NCBI GenBank assembly: GCA_949316495.1
Contig: OX439007.1
Coordinates: 7,158,049 to 7,222,048 of the forward strand
Direction of reading: 5' to 3'
Length of the DNA: 64,000 nt
Origin: Amphiduros pacificus
Lineage: Eukaryota > Annelida > Polychaeta > Phyllodocida > Hesionidae
Positions 52,131 through 64,000 of this stretch are shown piece after piece. Under the pieces are notes generated by a model. That model made no database searches and was not told the DNA's origin. It saw only the letters and a list, made by a program, of their open reading frames with translations. Positions within the stretch are counted from its first letter, which is position 1; the number at the start of each line of letters is the position of its first letter. The position numbers were made by a program, and so were the translations under genes.

Positions 52131-55100
52131 ACCGGAAGTTTGTTCCTCGTTTAAAACCTCCCCAGCACATTCTAATTCAAAGTTATATTGAATATTTTAT
52201 GCATCAGATTTATTCTGTTTTAAATTTGTTATTAGTAATTTATTAGATATCTGTTTTGTGGAATGTTGTAAATGTAATTTTGTTATTTATTTTGAAATTT
52301 TTAGGATGACGATAGAGTTTGTTTCGTAGTTTACTCTGAAAATGTTTACCCGCTGCAGTCAAATAAGTTCTGCGAAGATTGTCTCCTTTCCACGAAAACT
52401 TCACACAACATGAAAGGTGAGGAAATGTTAAACTATACATGATATAACTTATGCTATTAAGATAGGCTGGGTTCATAATATAGGGGTGGTCACCAAAGAC
52501 AACTCTAATTAGTGGGCATTGTTGTAATCAAATGCTGCACGTTTTGTTCACCGTTTACACCACATTCATACTCGTGCTCGCCCAGTTACCGCCGATGAAG
52601 TAGACCGTGACTGTATCTACATCTACATCTATAAGTTTACTCGGCAAAACCAAATGGCATCCCGTCAAGAGTGCAAGATTGCACTAAGGGGTGCAGCTGG
52701 TACACACCAGCTGCTTGTTGCCAACCTTTATACTCTGGCAAGGGCTACAAGGGTCCTCTCCTAGTTGTGGAACCCCGACTTGCGCGAGCAGAGCTCTGGA
52801 GGCTACGTCGGGTTGTGAGGTGTCCCCTATCACTCGTGAAGAGACAGGTCGCGACACAGTGTCGCGACCTCAGTGTGGAAGGCACACACACTCTACACTT
52901 ATCATTAAGACATTTCAAAAGTCTTACACATCTAATCTTGCTTCCTGGCGAGTTTCATGTCTGAATTAATTCATTTGCAGAAGTTATTTAGGGTTACACT
53001 TCAGAGGCAGTGAATTCCTCCCCCTTATGAGCCGTCGTAGGTGTTTGGAGTGTGCGTCCTAACACCTACGATTGGCTGTATCGTAAGTAGGTCAAGGAAA
53101 GGCCCCAAGTTGGTTGCAATGTTAACCAGTATTCTGTCAGAAGTTTAGTTGTATCGAGCTCCCACAATCGTAAACAAAGATACAAATATACCAGGTGAAT
53201 AATTTTAAGTACCAGAAAATCAACTTTTTCATTTGTCACCTCATATCTGTCACGAGAATGTCACACTAGGTGTGTGGTTTGGAATCTCTTCATGGGTGAA
53301 TGGGATGACACTGAAACGGTCATATAGCTCCGACCAGAAGAGAACAAGGAGGACCAAATGCCGTTTCTCTTAAACTAGTCCTCTCCAGCGGTATTCTCTC
53401 CAGCTTAGCTGCTGTAATAAAAACACTTGTGGATATTGACAGCTATCAGACCATGACTGAGATTGGGCACAAATTTGAAAATGAAAAGCCACATTTCAGT
53501 GATAAATCCATAAAAGATACTGAGTTTTCCAATATATTTTATGCTTTTGCTTATATGATGAACAGAATAAGCATGTGTCTTTACTCTTTTTTGTCACATT
53601 ACATATCTATATTTTCATAATATTTAGTGACTTTCATATATAATTCTTTACTTAACAGTTTTAAAAATAAATAAATGGCTCTATTAGTTTGATGAGAATA
53701 TGGAGATTAAATTACATAATAACAAATTAGAATCCCCAATTTTCTTATTCAATTTCATCATTTTCATGGTTAGATGGTGACAATCCCATGATTTTTATCT
53801 TTCCCGCATTCAAAATGCTGTAAAATCAAAACCATAAGGCATGACCCATAAATGTAGGTCATAGGGCTTATTTTAATCCCCATAGTGAGTCAATGGGAGT
53901 TTGTTTCACAAAATGGAGACTTTTTTCATGACCTCGGTGTACTAAAATTGATTGTGCACTTTTATGCTTTGTATATTTGACATAAAAAGTAGTCAGGGTC
54001 ATAGTAAATTAAATTCTGCACAGTTTGAAAAATGTAACCAAATAATTCCATAACTATCTCAGACTTGAGACATGTGAATGGCCGAAAATCAGCAAAGTTT
54101 GGGAGGTTTTGTTCTCAAATAAATCACCATCCAAATATGATATTAGGTAGAGAATCATAATCTGAGACCTGGGACAAAGGTGACACTGAAAAAATGGCCT
54201 TTCCAAATTGCAATGCACTACATTTTTAATTGCCGTTTTTTTTGCATTTATTTCAATAATTTTCACAATTTGTTGAAATATATATGCTCTCTTGTATACT
54301 AATATTCATATTCCAAAATGAAATATTGTTTTGACATTTTTTTATGAAGTGACACTGATGTGAACATGGCCCATATTTAGTAAAAAGGCACCACTCAGAA
54401 TCCCACGAGCCACTGTCTTGACCTCCATAATTGTCACACCACAAAATCACTTTCTATTTAAATCATGACATAAATGCCTTCTCATGTTGTCAAATCTAAA
54501 ATCGTCTTTCTGGTTAGCCGCTCAAGGAAATTGTATCTGAATGAACTGAAATAACCTTCATTTTACTGTGATATTTTAAGGTCTTTAAACCCAAAGATTT
54601 CAGCAAAATGGTCTTGAAACGTAATTCGTAATTTGGGAGGGGAGTATATTTGAAATATCTGGTTGAAAGATTATACCATTTATATCAATTTGTTCAGGGT
54701 TTTTACATCACTTACAATGCTATTTCAGTCAGTTCATGGTGAGGACTGACATATAAGCTTTGCCCAAGAAGAAAAAGTCAAGATTTTTTTCCTCCTCCTC
54801 CCTTGAGGATTAATGGTCCATCCCCTGCTGACTATTTTTGTCTGACCATTTTGGTACATATGTCACTAAAACTTCAATCCATGTTGTACTCACTTTCTTA
54901 TAATAACATTGACACCAATTGGCCATGTTACCCCATGTGATGAAATATTTGACTCATTGTGTCCTGGCTGCTTGCACTGGGTGTGGCCTCTCGGCACTCA
55001 ACCAAAGAGTTGAATATGCCATTTACTTGCAGAGCCAGGTGTAAATCCTGGATCTGCCTTGGAGAATGTATTTTGGTATGTGATACAAAGAAAATCAGAT

Positions 55101-55324
55101 CACAAAATAAAGGCAGAAAATGTGACTAACATACTGACTGGAATTATTGAATGTTTCATAATTTCAACAATACTTCCTTGAAATAAGTAAAAAAGAAAAC
55201 CTTGCCAACAGAAACTACTCATTAACTTATTTGATTTCCCCTTGAAATTTTATTATTTAGGTTAATTATTTACCTGAGTTGTGTTTCAGATTTACTCATT
55301 TTGCCAGTGTGAATGTACCCTCGT
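52131..55324. other. intergenic region between divergent SYF2 and RRM/Tudor genes
   Basis: About 3.2 kb separating two genes transcribed away from each other. It holds a dispersed repeat (about 52560-52970) with a perfect 12-bp-arm palindrome around AGGTCGCGACAC (52846-52870), a short hairpin with CGTAGGTGTT arms (about 53037-53070), and otherwise AT-rich unique DNA. Promoters of both genes should lie here, but I cannot point to specific elements. Confidence 0.5.
52590..52970 (-). repeat. dispersed repeat, inverted relative to 51121-51167
   Basis: The longer copy of the family described at 51121. It includes an AGGTCGCGACAC palindrome (52846-52870) with two CpG-containing NruI-like TCGCGA cores. 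Base composition is GC-richer than the flanks, consistent with an inserted element. The outer limits are not clear. Confidence 0.45.
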
Positions 55325-58300
55325 ATGAGCACCATGGATACTGCAGGTGAGTACACTGTGCCGCTCAGTCGATTTATGTCGAGTGACCAAAGAGGATTTT
55401 TGGTTTTTGAATATTGATTTTCAATTATCTTGATTATCAATCACTTTGTGTCTCCTATAATAGTTAAAGAACTTTTTTTTTCTCAAATGGATTTCTTATT
55501 TATTTGTTTCAGAAGATTCCTGGGTCAGTAGGTGGCGCCAGGAGCTGGAGCCTGATCTTTGCCATAGGTATTCCTTGTGTATGCCGATTGAGTTGGAACC
55601 ACAGGACGCACATCAAGTATTTTCCCGCTTTGGCCCAGTAGTGGAGCTACATCGCTCCACAAAGTAAGGCAGTTTCTGTCCCAAGTGACAGTTTTCTTAA
55701 CCAAATAAAAACAAGCCTTTCCCTGTTGTGCAATTTTATTGTCTTATTCAATTCTTCTCAAACCATTTCTCAAGGAGCAGTAATGCTATATGTTTTTGAA
55801 ATCTGCAGATACACATTTGTGAGGTACAGTAACAAGGAGAGTGCCATAAAGGCTATGATTGCTACCCACAAGCTGTATGGGACAAGGGTAGCACGCAACA
55901 AACATTCCCAGTCCCCAGTCAAACTGCCACGTGAGAGAACAGCACATTCCACAAGTGGGACACAAGCCAGTAGCCAGTTGTCAAGAGAGATAGGAGACCA
56001 GTCCGAGGAAGGGAGCCAAGCCAGTAGCCTGTGGTCACAAGTGAGAAGAGACCAGTCAAGAGAAGGGAGCAAAGCCAGTAGCCAGTTGTCACAAGTGAGA
56101 GGAGACCAGTCTAGAGAAAGGTGCAAAGCCAGTAGTAGCCAGTGGTCAGAAGAGAGAAGAGACCAGTCTAGAGAAAGGTGCAAAGCCAGTAGTAGCCAGT
56201 GGTCAGAAGAGAGAAGAGACCAGTCTAGAGAAAGGTGCAAAGCCATTAGCCAATGGTTAGAGGAGAGAAGGGACCCGTCTAGGAGAGGGAGAAAAGCTAG
56301 TGGAGACAGTGAGAGTCATCAAAATGGAAGTAAGAGTAGTGACAGGTAAGACCAAATGCAGGAATGATTTAGCTGTGTTCCTACTTTAAGAGGGGGGAGT
56401 TTTCTGTCATTCTCCACTGAAGCTACTGGGTGGATTTCTTAGCACTTCTTGGATAAACATTAGTATTGCAGGAGATGAATCCTATCTGTTTTCAACTTGT
56501 GGTTGCTCAGTTTATCCATTCTATTTATGATCCCTAGCAACAGTGAATTGAACTTACCTAATATTTTATGTAAAGGATGATCATAAGATGTAAGTTTGAT
56601 TCAAATAATATTGGGCTTTCTTTTCTTGATAATAACAAAATGTGTGTGGTCAATGTTTGGGATTATGTAAATTTCAGATTGAGACTTGCAATATTATGAC
56701 AAAGATTAAAGAAGGAAACTTCTGTTGGAACATAAAATCTAAAAATAATATTTCTCACAGTACCAATATTTTGAGAGTTTCAAACATTTCTAAAGAAATA
56801 TATTTAACAGATCTTTACTTGCAAACAGCCAGTCATGCTCTCGATCATCAAGGCACACTTTAGTAAACATGGCCCAGTACCTGCAGGCAGGACAGGAGGT
56901 GAAGGTGATGGTGTGTTTGGTAGAGTCCGTGAATCAGATGTGGATGCAGTTGTGGGAGCAGGCTGGGAACCTGTACGAGCTGATGCAGGTCCTCAACAGA
57001 CACTGCACTGGGGCTGACCCATTATTTCAACCTGTGCCACAGTAGGTCACCATCTAATCACTTAATAGGTCACCATCTAATCACTTAATAGGTCACCATC
57101 TAATCACTTAATAGGTCACCATCTAATCATTTAATTCTAGCTTGTTTGCACAGCAGATATTTATCTAACAATATTACTATAGTTGGCACAGTTCGACGAG
57201 TTGTCAATCTATTTTTTTGTATACCATATCTAATAAACTGGTAGGACTTTCATTCAAGGAATATCTCAGAAACTATATTGTAGCATAGTTTAGTAAATCA
57301 TAATTTGTGACATGATAAACATTTGACCTTGACTGATTTAATTTTGCTTTATACATTGACCCGAACAAGTTTCAAAAAATGACATTGCAACCTTGGACAT
57401 GAGTGAGGACCTTGAATCTGATTTTTAGTTTTTCGCCAGTGATACAGGTTTTTTTTATTATTATTTGATCATGACCTTATTCTGATACTAGGATGGCGGC
57501 TGGTAACCTAGTGGCAAGCAGGTACCATAAGGACATGCTATGGTATCGAGCCCAGATTGACAGTGTGGAGGAGCACCTGGCATGCGTCAGCTACATTGAC
57601 TATGGAGACTCCGCAATGGTATGGTCCTCCATTATTGCTCAAATCTAGGTTAATTGCTAAAACTCCTTTTAGAACATGAGACCTTCGGCTTTGCTATTAA
57701 TAATTGGATGGATGACCTTGATACTAATAATTGGGTGGATGACCTTGATACTACTAACTGGGTGGATGACCTTGATACTAATAACTGGGTTGGATGACAT
57801 TGATACTACTAAGTGGATGAATGACCTTGATACTCATAACTGGGTGGATGACCTTGATTCTAATAACTGGATGGATGATCTTGATACTCATAACTGTGTG
57901 GATGACCTTGATTCTAATAACTGGATGGATGACCTTGATACTCATAACTGGGTGGATGACCTTGATTCTAATAACTGGATGGATGACCTTGATACTCATA
58001 ACTGGGTGGATGACCTTGATACTCATAACTGGGTGGATGACCTTGATACTCATAACTGGGTGGATGACCATGATACTAGCAACAGAAACTATTGGAAACT
58101 AGAGCATTAAATTTGGTCTGTAGATTGAACCTATGACAAAATTGTGTTTACCTGTGTATATTTAACTTGACCTTGATAGTCATAACTGGGTGGATTACCG
58201 TAATACTAATAACTGGGTGGATGACCTTGATTCTAATAACTGGGTGGATGACCTTGATTCTAATAACTGGATGGATGACCTTGATTCTAATAACTGGATG

Positions 58301-61300
58301 GATGACCTTGATTCTAATAACTGGGTGGATTACCGTAATACTAATAACTGGGTGGATGACCTTGATTCTAATAACTGGATGGATGACCTTGATGCTAACA
58401 ACAGAAACTATTGGAAACTAGAGCATTAAATATGGTCTGTAGATTGAACCTATGACAAAATTGTGTTAATTATCTTTACCTGTGTATATTTAACTTGTTT
58501 GATGATTATTTTATCCCTCACAGTTATAGTCATAAACGTCTTGGTTCATCATCAGTAATAGCTGGTATTTTTTTACAAAGATCTGAGGGGATTATTTAAG
58601 CACTAATGTCAGCTGACCTTTTCTTCTGAGGCAGGTTCCTCTCTCCTGGATACAGACTCTACCGGATCACATGCGGGTACTTCCGGCTCAGGCGATGGAA
58701 TCCACACTTTTTGGGATACACCCTTTTGATGAGCCAGTTGCTTTAGAGCGCTTTAAAAACCTGGTAGAGGAGGAGACTTTTATGGCAAAAATTATTCATG
58801 TAGAGAATGGTAGTCTGGTGACTGTTGATTTATATAGGGACGATATATCTATAGCTTACCAGATGGTTGACGAAGGCTTTGCCATATATATAGATGCCAC
58901 ACCAAACCCTGGAAGGACTCATATAGATGCCACACCAAACCCTGGAAGGACTAATATAGATGCCACACCAAACCCTGGAAGGACTCATATAGATGCCACA
59001 CCAAACCCTGGAAGGACTAATATAGATGCCACACCAAACCCTGGAAGGACTGGTATAGATGCCACACCAAACCCTGGAAGGACTCATATAGATGCCACAC
59101 CAAACCCTGGAAGGACTGGTATAGATGCCACACCGAACCCTGGAAGGACTCATATAGATGCCACACCAAACCCTGGAAGGACTCATATAGATGCCACACC
59201 GAACCCTGGAAGGACTGGTATAGATGCCACACCGAACCCTGGAAGGACTCATATAGATGCCACACCAAACCCTGGAAGGACTCATATAGATGCCACACCG
59301 AACCCTGGAAGGACTGGTATAGATGCCACACCAAACCCTGGAAGGACTCATATAGATGCCACACCAAACCCTGGAAGGACTCATATAGATGCCACACTGA
59401 ACCCTGGAAGGACTGGTATAGATGGCAACCTTACCCCAGCTCTGAGTTATAATGGCAACCTTACCCCAGCTCTGAGTTATAATGGCAACCTTACCCCAGC
59501 TCTGAGTTATAATGGCAACCTTACCCCAGCTCTGAGTTATAATGGCAACCTTGCCCCAGATCTGAGTTATAATGGCAACCTTGCCCCAGATCTGAGTTAT
59601 AATGGCAACCTTACCCCAGCTGTGAGCCAAGAGGAAGCGAGTCCTAAATCAGGCTACAAAGGTCAGCCAGCAATTATTTTGTGTTTCTCAATATCACCAG
59701 CTAATATAATTATTTTGCATGCCAAACCAAAACATATTGAAATCATGAGTTTTTAAAGTGTAAAAAAATATTCAAAACAAAATGCAAAATGAAGGGATCA
59801 GCTGATAGGGGAACCCACAACTAAAGTATTTTCTCACAGTTGCCAGGCAACCAAAGATCAAAGGATCTACACCTAAATGGTCCCCTTGAATTATAAAATC
59901 TTAGGTAATTCACAGATCAAAAAGATCAAAGAATCAGGTCTGGCTGGGAAACCTTTAAATTGGCCCCTGTGACCTTCAATAGCTTTTTTGGCCTGCAAAT
60001 CATTAAAGACCTTTATTTTCCTTGAAAACTGAAAACTGACCTTTTATTTCATTAATCAAAGCTTTTTACTTACTTTTTACGCCAGAATTCAATGTATGCA
60101 TGTATATAGATTTCAGCTTTAATAAATCAATGGAAAATGAGCTATAATTAATTAGTGTTCAAAGAGCCTTGATTTTATTCTTAATCTTACAATGTTTAAT
60201 GTAAGAATGTGTGTCACGCCTGTAGGACCAAACCCCTGTATGACCCTGATATTGGCTATTAATCTTAAGAAATAATGGGCAAGCTTTTATAATGCTAACC
60301 TGCCAATTTGACCTTGACCTTATTTGAGGGGTCACAGGAAGATCAGCCTGGTGATGAGGGGAACATTGCTGTAAACTTTCAAAACAGTTAAATTGGTGTG
60401 CAAGGCTATATCTTGTTCACAAATTATGATTTTTAATGGACAGAACCTTCTCCAACTTTAATTTAACTTTGTTTAGCAGGAAAACAAAAATCTATACAAG
60501 ATATTTTGAAAATTAAATTTCAATAATGGTCATTAATTTCATCTGTACAATGAATAAAACCAAATATAATTTAGCATTTTGCATATCTGATTTGAATTCT
60601 GATATTTTATTTTATTCATAATGGAGGAGGTGTGTAGCCATATTAATGTTTGCATTTCTTACAGAAACAGATCTTGAGATGGACAAACTCGGCAGATTTA
60701 CTATATGCATTCCAAACAATAACATCAGTTTACCTGTAAGTTAAAAAGAATTGAAAACATTTAGCACATTTATGGTCTTCTCTTGTCTCCGTGTAATAAT
60801 ATGAGATAGTGTTTTTTTCTTTTGATATGGTCAGGAATTTGTCAAGTTTGAGTGGGGGAATGTTGTGGATACAAACTATACAAACAGGTGAGATTCTTTG
60901 AGGAACTAATGTTTTTAGGACATTCTATAACATATTCTTCATCAAAATAGACTTGAAATCCACTGTTTCCAGAAACACCACGCACTGCCCATCGTTTTGA
61001 AGTTTCCCTACTAAATGAACTCGACTCCGGCGATTGACGGTTGCAGTTATGAGCCATGTCACCTTCTTTTCCTAATGTCTATAAATACAAATCCGTGTGC
61101 ATTCTGTAACGTCTTTTCTTCAGTTTTTTTTTACTCTATATCACACTTGATGATGTGAAATGGCATTTAAAAGAGTCCAAGTTATGACGTCATGGCTACA
61201 AAGAGGGAGAAACTTCATGTGACGTCAGAAGCACCACAACGTTGTGGAGCTTCAAATCACTGCTGTCACACAGAACATGATTAGACTGACCCACTTCTGA

Positions 61301-63627
61301 TTGTGCAAACTCGTAAAGAATTGCAAAATGATGCTGAGCTCTTGAAATAACAAAGAAATTTTACGATTGTTATTTTGCGGAAGTCGAGTGCTACTGGAGT
61401 CGTGAGTTAAATGGGATGGGCAGTGCGTGGTGTTTCTGGAAACAGTGGACTTCAAGTCTATTATGACGATGAATATTCGTATAAGGTTTTTAGAGGATAC
61501 TGAGAAGATTTTCCACCAGATATCTAGCTCATGGAATCTAGATTAAAATCGATTTGGAAAATATCTTTATTTTTTAATATTAATTTGATAGAATTAATTG
61601 TTTTCAGGCGTACATATATTCGGTACAAGTCCAGAGCTGAGGCCCTGCAAGCTCTGGATGTAGGTGCCAAAATTGGGGCCCATCCAGCCAAAAGCCGTGC
61701 AACAATACTGAGCAAGGCAGCGGCGCCCTGTATGTCATCCCCGCAGACGGCGCCCTCTATGTCATCCCCGCAGACGGCGCCCTCTATGTCATCCCCGCAG
61801 ACGGCGCCCTCTATGTCATCCCCGCAGGAGGCACCCTCTATGTCATCCCCGCAGACGGCGCCCTCTATTTCAACCCCGCAGGAGGCACCCTCTATGTCAT
61901 CCCCGCAGACGGCGCCCTTTATGTCAACCCCGCAGGAGGCACCCTCTATGTCATCCCCGCAGACGGCACCCTCTATGTCATCCCCGCAGATGGCGCCCTC
62001 TATGTCATCCCCACAAGGTACGAACAATACAGTCAATGCTTTATGCAAGTTAAGTTAATTGCAGTCAAATTTTAATGGAAGTTAATTCCAGTCAAATTTT
62101 TAAGGAAGTTAATTGCAGTCAACTTTTAATGGAAGTTTGTTCCAGTCAACTTTTAATGGAAGTTAATTGCAGTCAACTTTTAATGGAAGTTAATTGCAGT
62201 CAACTTTTAATGGAAGTTAATTGCAGTCAACTTTTAATGGAAGTTAATTGCAGTCAACTTTTAATGGAAGTTAATTCCAGTCAACTTTTAATGGAAGTTA
62301 ATTGCAGTCAACTTTTAATGGAAGTTAATTGCAGTCAACTTTTAATGGAAGTTAATTGCAGTCAACTTTTAATGGAAGTTAATTGCAGTCAACTTTTAAT
62401 GGAAGTTTGTTCCAGTGATTCTTAGTGAGCAAAGAACAAGAAATCTCAAAAGAAACACCAGAAATTTTAATTCAAGAAATAGCCTTGCATCTCAAATGCT
62501 AACCAGGTGGCAGCATCAGATCACAAAAGTTCAGTTTCCAGAGTGTTCTGGAACATACAGTTAATTCCCACACCTCTTTCTGCCCACCAGGTGGCAGCAT
62601 CAGATCACAAAAGTTCAGTTTCCAGAGTGTTCTGGAACATACAGTTAATTCTCACACCTCTTTCTGCCCACCAGGTGGCAGCATCAGATCACAAAAGTTC
62701 AGTTTCCAGAGTGTTCTGGAACATACAGTTAATTCCCACACCTCTTTCTGCCCACCAGGTGGCAGCATCAGATCACAAAAGTTCAGTTTCCAGAGTGTTC
62801 TGGAACATACAGTTAATTCTCACACCTCTTTCTGCCCACCAGGTGGCAGCATCAGATCACAAAAGTTCAGTTTCCAGAGTGTTCTGGAACATACAGTTAA
62901 TTCTCACACCTCTTTCTGCCCACCAGGTGGCAGTATTAGAGAAGCAAAGCCAGGGACAATTTTGTGTGTTCTTGAATATTCCAAGAAAAGTTAGCATTTA
63001 TGTCTTTGAATAAGTATAGGTACATTCAGAGGCTAATGTGGTCATTTAAATGTGGGTTGAAATTGGTGATGCATTCACACTTTGATGCATTTGCAAAATA
63101 TTTGAATAGAATTTTTTTATTATTTATATATAACTGTGTGTCATGTACTGACATGACACACAGTTATATGTCAGTACATGACACACAGATGATCATTTCT
63201 TGATCATTAGTTAGAGTATACAAGAATGTGGTGAATGGACAGCAGCACAACAAGCAGCTGTCAGCAACAGAACAGGCTCAGAGCCAGCAGCTGTCAGCAA
63301 GAGAACAGGCTCAGAGCCAGCAGCTGTCAGCAAGAGAACAGGCTCAGAGCCAGCAGCTGTCAGCAAGAGAACAGGCTCAGAGCCAGCAGCTGTCAGCAAG
63401 AGAACAGGCTCAGAGCCAGCAGCTGTCAGCAAGAGAACAGGCTCAGAGCCAGCAGCTGTCAGCAAGAGATCAGGCTCAGAGTCAGCAGCTGTCAGCAGAA
63501 CAGGTTCAGAGCCAGCAACTGTCAATGAGTCAGACTGGAAAAAATCGTGAACCACTGTCAACAGAACAGGCTCAGAGCCAGCAGCTGTCAGAAACAGAGC
63601 AGGTACAGAGACAGCAGCTGTCAGCGG
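55325..63627 (+). CDS. RRM- and Tudor-domain protein, partial at the right edge
   Basis: Exons 55325-55346, 55513-55663, 55809-56345, 56829-57041, 57492-57618, 58635-59661, 60665-60735, 60835-60887, 61608-62017 and 63211-63627, plus an optional 62927-62989. All are GT-AG with consistent phases, about 1009 codons without a stop. An RRM (about residues 20-85) has RNP2-like RYSLCMPI and RNP1-like KYTFVRYSN. Next come Arg/Ser-rich repeats, then an extended Tudor domain (about 250-435) with SRYHKDMLWYRA and VSYIDYGD containing the usual aromatic/acidic methylarginine pocket, followed by VPLSWIQTLP and LPAQAMESTLFGI. A second RRM-like unit follows (FTICIPNN, RTYIRYKSRAEALQAL). Tudor-RRM proteins such as vertebrate TDRD10 and fly Vreteno act in germline piRNA/RNP granules, so a similar role is likely. 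The ATG at 55334 (ACCATGG) has a better context than the one at 55325. Splicing to 63211 is less certain, and the gene continues off the window. Confidence 0.82.
55960..56270 (+). repeat. coding repeat: Ser/Arg-rich segment
   Basis: In exon 3 of the RRM/Tudor gene, units of 48-57 bp encode variants of RRDQSRERCKASSSQWSEE and GDQSREGSKASSQLSQVR. The two central units are identical at DNA level, so expansion is recent. The Arg-Ser/Arg-Glu character resembles SR-type low-complexity linkers. Confidence 0.85.
57042..57135 (+). repeat. 23-bp tandem repeat starting at a 5' splice site
   Basis: Four copies of a 23-bp unit (TAGGTCACCATCTAATCACT plus TAA) begin exactly at the GTAGGT donor of exon 4 of the RRM/Tudor gene and extend into the intron. 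Only the first copy has the GTAGGT donor; the others have AATAGGTC. Confidence 0.9.
57690..58466 (+). repeat. 27-bp minisatellite, two blocks with duplicated flank
   Basis: In intron 5 of the RRM/Tudor gene, a 27-bp unit (GTGGATGACCTTGATACTAA then TAACTGG) forms blocks at about 57699-58080 and 58168-58400. Each block is followed by the same flank of about 65 bp (AACAGAAACTATTGG... to AAAATTGTGTT), so a segment including array and flank has been duplicated. All three plus-strand frames are open over long stretches by chance of the unit. Confidence 0.95.
58890..59417 (+). repeat. coding minisatellite: 16 copies of IDATPNPGRTx
   Basis: Sixteen 33-bp units in exon 6, right after the Tudor domain, encode IDATPNPGRT followed by H, N or G. 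The protein is nearly invariant apart from that last residue and one P-to-L change, and the DNA differs mainly by A/G at one site. It should form a Pro/Thr-rich flexible spacer between the Tudor domain and the second RRM. Confidence 0.95.
59424..59630 (+). repeat. coding minisatellite: seven copies of GNLTPALSYN
   Basis: Seven 30-bp units follow immediately in the same exon, encoding GNLTPALSYN, GNLAPDLSYN and a last GNLTPAVSQ. A second unrelated repeat directly after the first shows that this exon is a hotspot of tandem duplication. Confidence 0.94.
59662..60664 (+). other. intron 6 of the RRM/Tudor gene, nothing recognised
   Basis: About 1 kb of unique AT-rich intron. The donor (AAAG-GTCAGC) is weak compared with the others in this gene; the downstream acceptor (TTCTTACAG) is good. 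No repeat or element seen. Confidence 0.5.
60924..61486. mobile_element. MITE-like element with about 80-bp inverted repeats
   Basis: The segments 60925-61030 and 61390-61485 are inverted repeats sharing ATAGACTTGAA(A/G)TCCACTG then TTTCCAGAAACACC and ACGCACTGCCCATC nearly exactly, with further partial matches outward. The interior has no ORF of note. GTTTTTAG occurs just outside both ends (60911 and 61486) and could be an 8-bp target duplication. It is a non-autonomous DNA transposon of about 560 bp in intron 8 of the RRM/Tudor gene; the superfamily is uncertain. Confidence 0.75.
61729..62014 (+). repeat. coding minisatellite: SSPQTAPSM nonapeptides
   Basis: About ten 27-bp units in exon 9 of the RRM/Tudor gene encode SSPQTAPSM and SSPQEAPSM or STPQ variants. 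GC-rich compared with the flanks. It forms a disordered Ser/Pro/Ala stretch after the second RRM and ends at the donor CACAAG-GTACGA. Confidence 0.93.
62046..62415 (+). repeat. 27-bp minisatellite in intron 9
   Basis: About thirteen copies of a 27-bp unit (AATGGAAGTTAATTGCAGTC then AACTTTT) start about 30 bp after the exon 9 donor. Variants have TTCCAG for TTGCAG. Each unit contains an AATTGCAG or AATTCCAG string, a weak acceptor look-alike. Open reading over the array is a by-product of its length being a multiple of three. Confidence 0.95.
62500..62933 (+). repeat. 84-bp tandem repeat with acceptor-like and CTCF-like motif
   Basis: Five full 84-bp units plus edges. Each contains CACACCTCTTTCTGCCCACC then AGGTGGCAG: a pyrimidine tract with a CAG acceptor, which also matches the CTCF core consensus CCASYAGRKGGCRS at 62584, 62668, 62752, 62836 and 62920. 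A first, imperfect motif is at about 62503. The last copy leads straight into the candidate exon 62927-62989. Confidence 0.95.
62927..62989 (+). CDS. candidate small exon of the RRM/Tudor gene
   Basis: A 63-bp open segment between the acceptor CTGCCCACCAG and a donor-like AAAA-GTTAGC. Both sides are phase 1, so including or skipping it keeps the frame of exons 9 and 10. It would encode GGSIREAKPGTILCVLEYSKK. The repeat units upstream resemble its first 23 bases (about 17 of 23 identical), as if the array arose from this exon start. The donor is weak; treat it as a possible alternative exon. Confidence 0.35.
63128..63169. repeat. hairpin with 19-bp perfect stem
   Basis: ATATAACTGTGTGTCATGT and its exact reverse complement are separated by the 4-base loop ACTG. 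A further partial copy of the loop and right arm (TCAGTACATGACACACAG) follows at 63171-63188. It lies in the intron about 40 bp before the acceptor of the next exon, where a stable stem could affect splicing. Confidence 0.9.
63265..63500 (+). repeat. coding minisatellite: QAQSQQLSARE 11-mers
   Basis: About seven 33-bp units in the last visible exon encode EQAQSQQLSAR, continuing into diverged copies to about 63620. The reading frame chosen (Gln/Ser-rich) is the one that follows from phase 1 at the 63211 acceptor. The two other frames are also open, so the frame rests on the splice model. Confidence 0.85.
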
Positions 63628-64000
63628 GTATGTGCTGCCAAGGATATAACTCAATTTTATTGGCGACCCACCCCGTAGAGGGAGGGGAGACCTTGTATCA
63701 GGCTCTGTCCACATATCCGCGATTCTGCGTGTCCGTGTTTCCGAACTTTCCAGATGATTACAGGAGAACCGTTTGACATATGGGATGAATATGGTTGAGC
63801 TTGACCCAGTTCTCAAGGTCACAGGTGCCATTTTGTGTCTCTGCAGTACTTGCTGGTTTTCAGATGATACACTGAGGACTATTTGGTATTTGACTTTCAT
63901 ATTGGACTTGACTATGTGTCCCTTAACCCTCTTGTATGGGATTGCTGATGAACGACCTTGACCTATTTGTCAACCGTTTAATAGATAACTTTGATATTGC
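63628..64000 (+). other. intron at the right edge
   Basis: Sequence after the donor GCGG-GTATGT. I see no convincing further exon before the window ends; the short frames here lack domain similarity. Confidence 0.4.

Overview
This is animal nuclear DNA: split genes with GT-AG introns, a CR1/L2-type LINE, microsatellites, MITE-like inverted repeats and a pre-mRNA splicing-factor gene. The AT-rich base composition, the secreted histidine-rich protein and the type of LINE suggest a marine invertebrate, most likely a mollusc or other lophotrochozoan. That placement is inference.

Layout. 1-25196: one uninterrupted satellite array of a 67-bp unit (about 375 copies), running off the left edge. 25841-42003 (minus strand): a nine-exon gene rebuilt here with consistent splice phases (2277 bp of CDS, 758 aa). 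It encodes a secreted protein with a signal peptide, a His/Asp-rich repeat block, a Gly/Ser/His repeat block and a C-terminal periplasmic-binding-protein-like (SBP_bac_3 type) domain. Its intron 7 is almost entirely a 43-bp minisatellite into which an apparently intact LINE (about 26605-31355) has inserted. Its intron 4 is a 90-bp minisatellite. 42232-43895: a 31-bp minisatellite upstream of this gene. 45199-45482: a (TA)n tract and a 34-bp-arm palindrome. 46227-52130 (minus strand): the spliceosome gene SYF2, six exons, 233 aa, complete. 52131-55324: intergenic, between divergent genes. 55325 to at least 63627 (plus strand): a gene with RRM, Tudor and second RRM domains and several coding minisatellites, probably a germline/piRNA-pathway Tudor protein, continuing past the right edge.

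The most unusual signal is a relationship between the minisatellites and the splice sites. In introns 4 and 7 of the secreted-protein gene, the repeat unit is the end of the preceding exon plus its 5' splice site plus a piece of intron, amplified about 25 and about 70 times. In SYF2 the 3' splice site of the last exon has been tandemly duplicated. In the RRM/Tudor gene an 84-bp repeat carries acceptor-like sequence that abuts a candidate exon, and a 23-bp repeat starts exactly at a 5' splice site. Tandem amplification of exon-intron boundaries thus recurs in three neighbouring genes, leaving arrays of decoy or alternative splice sites in the sense orientation.
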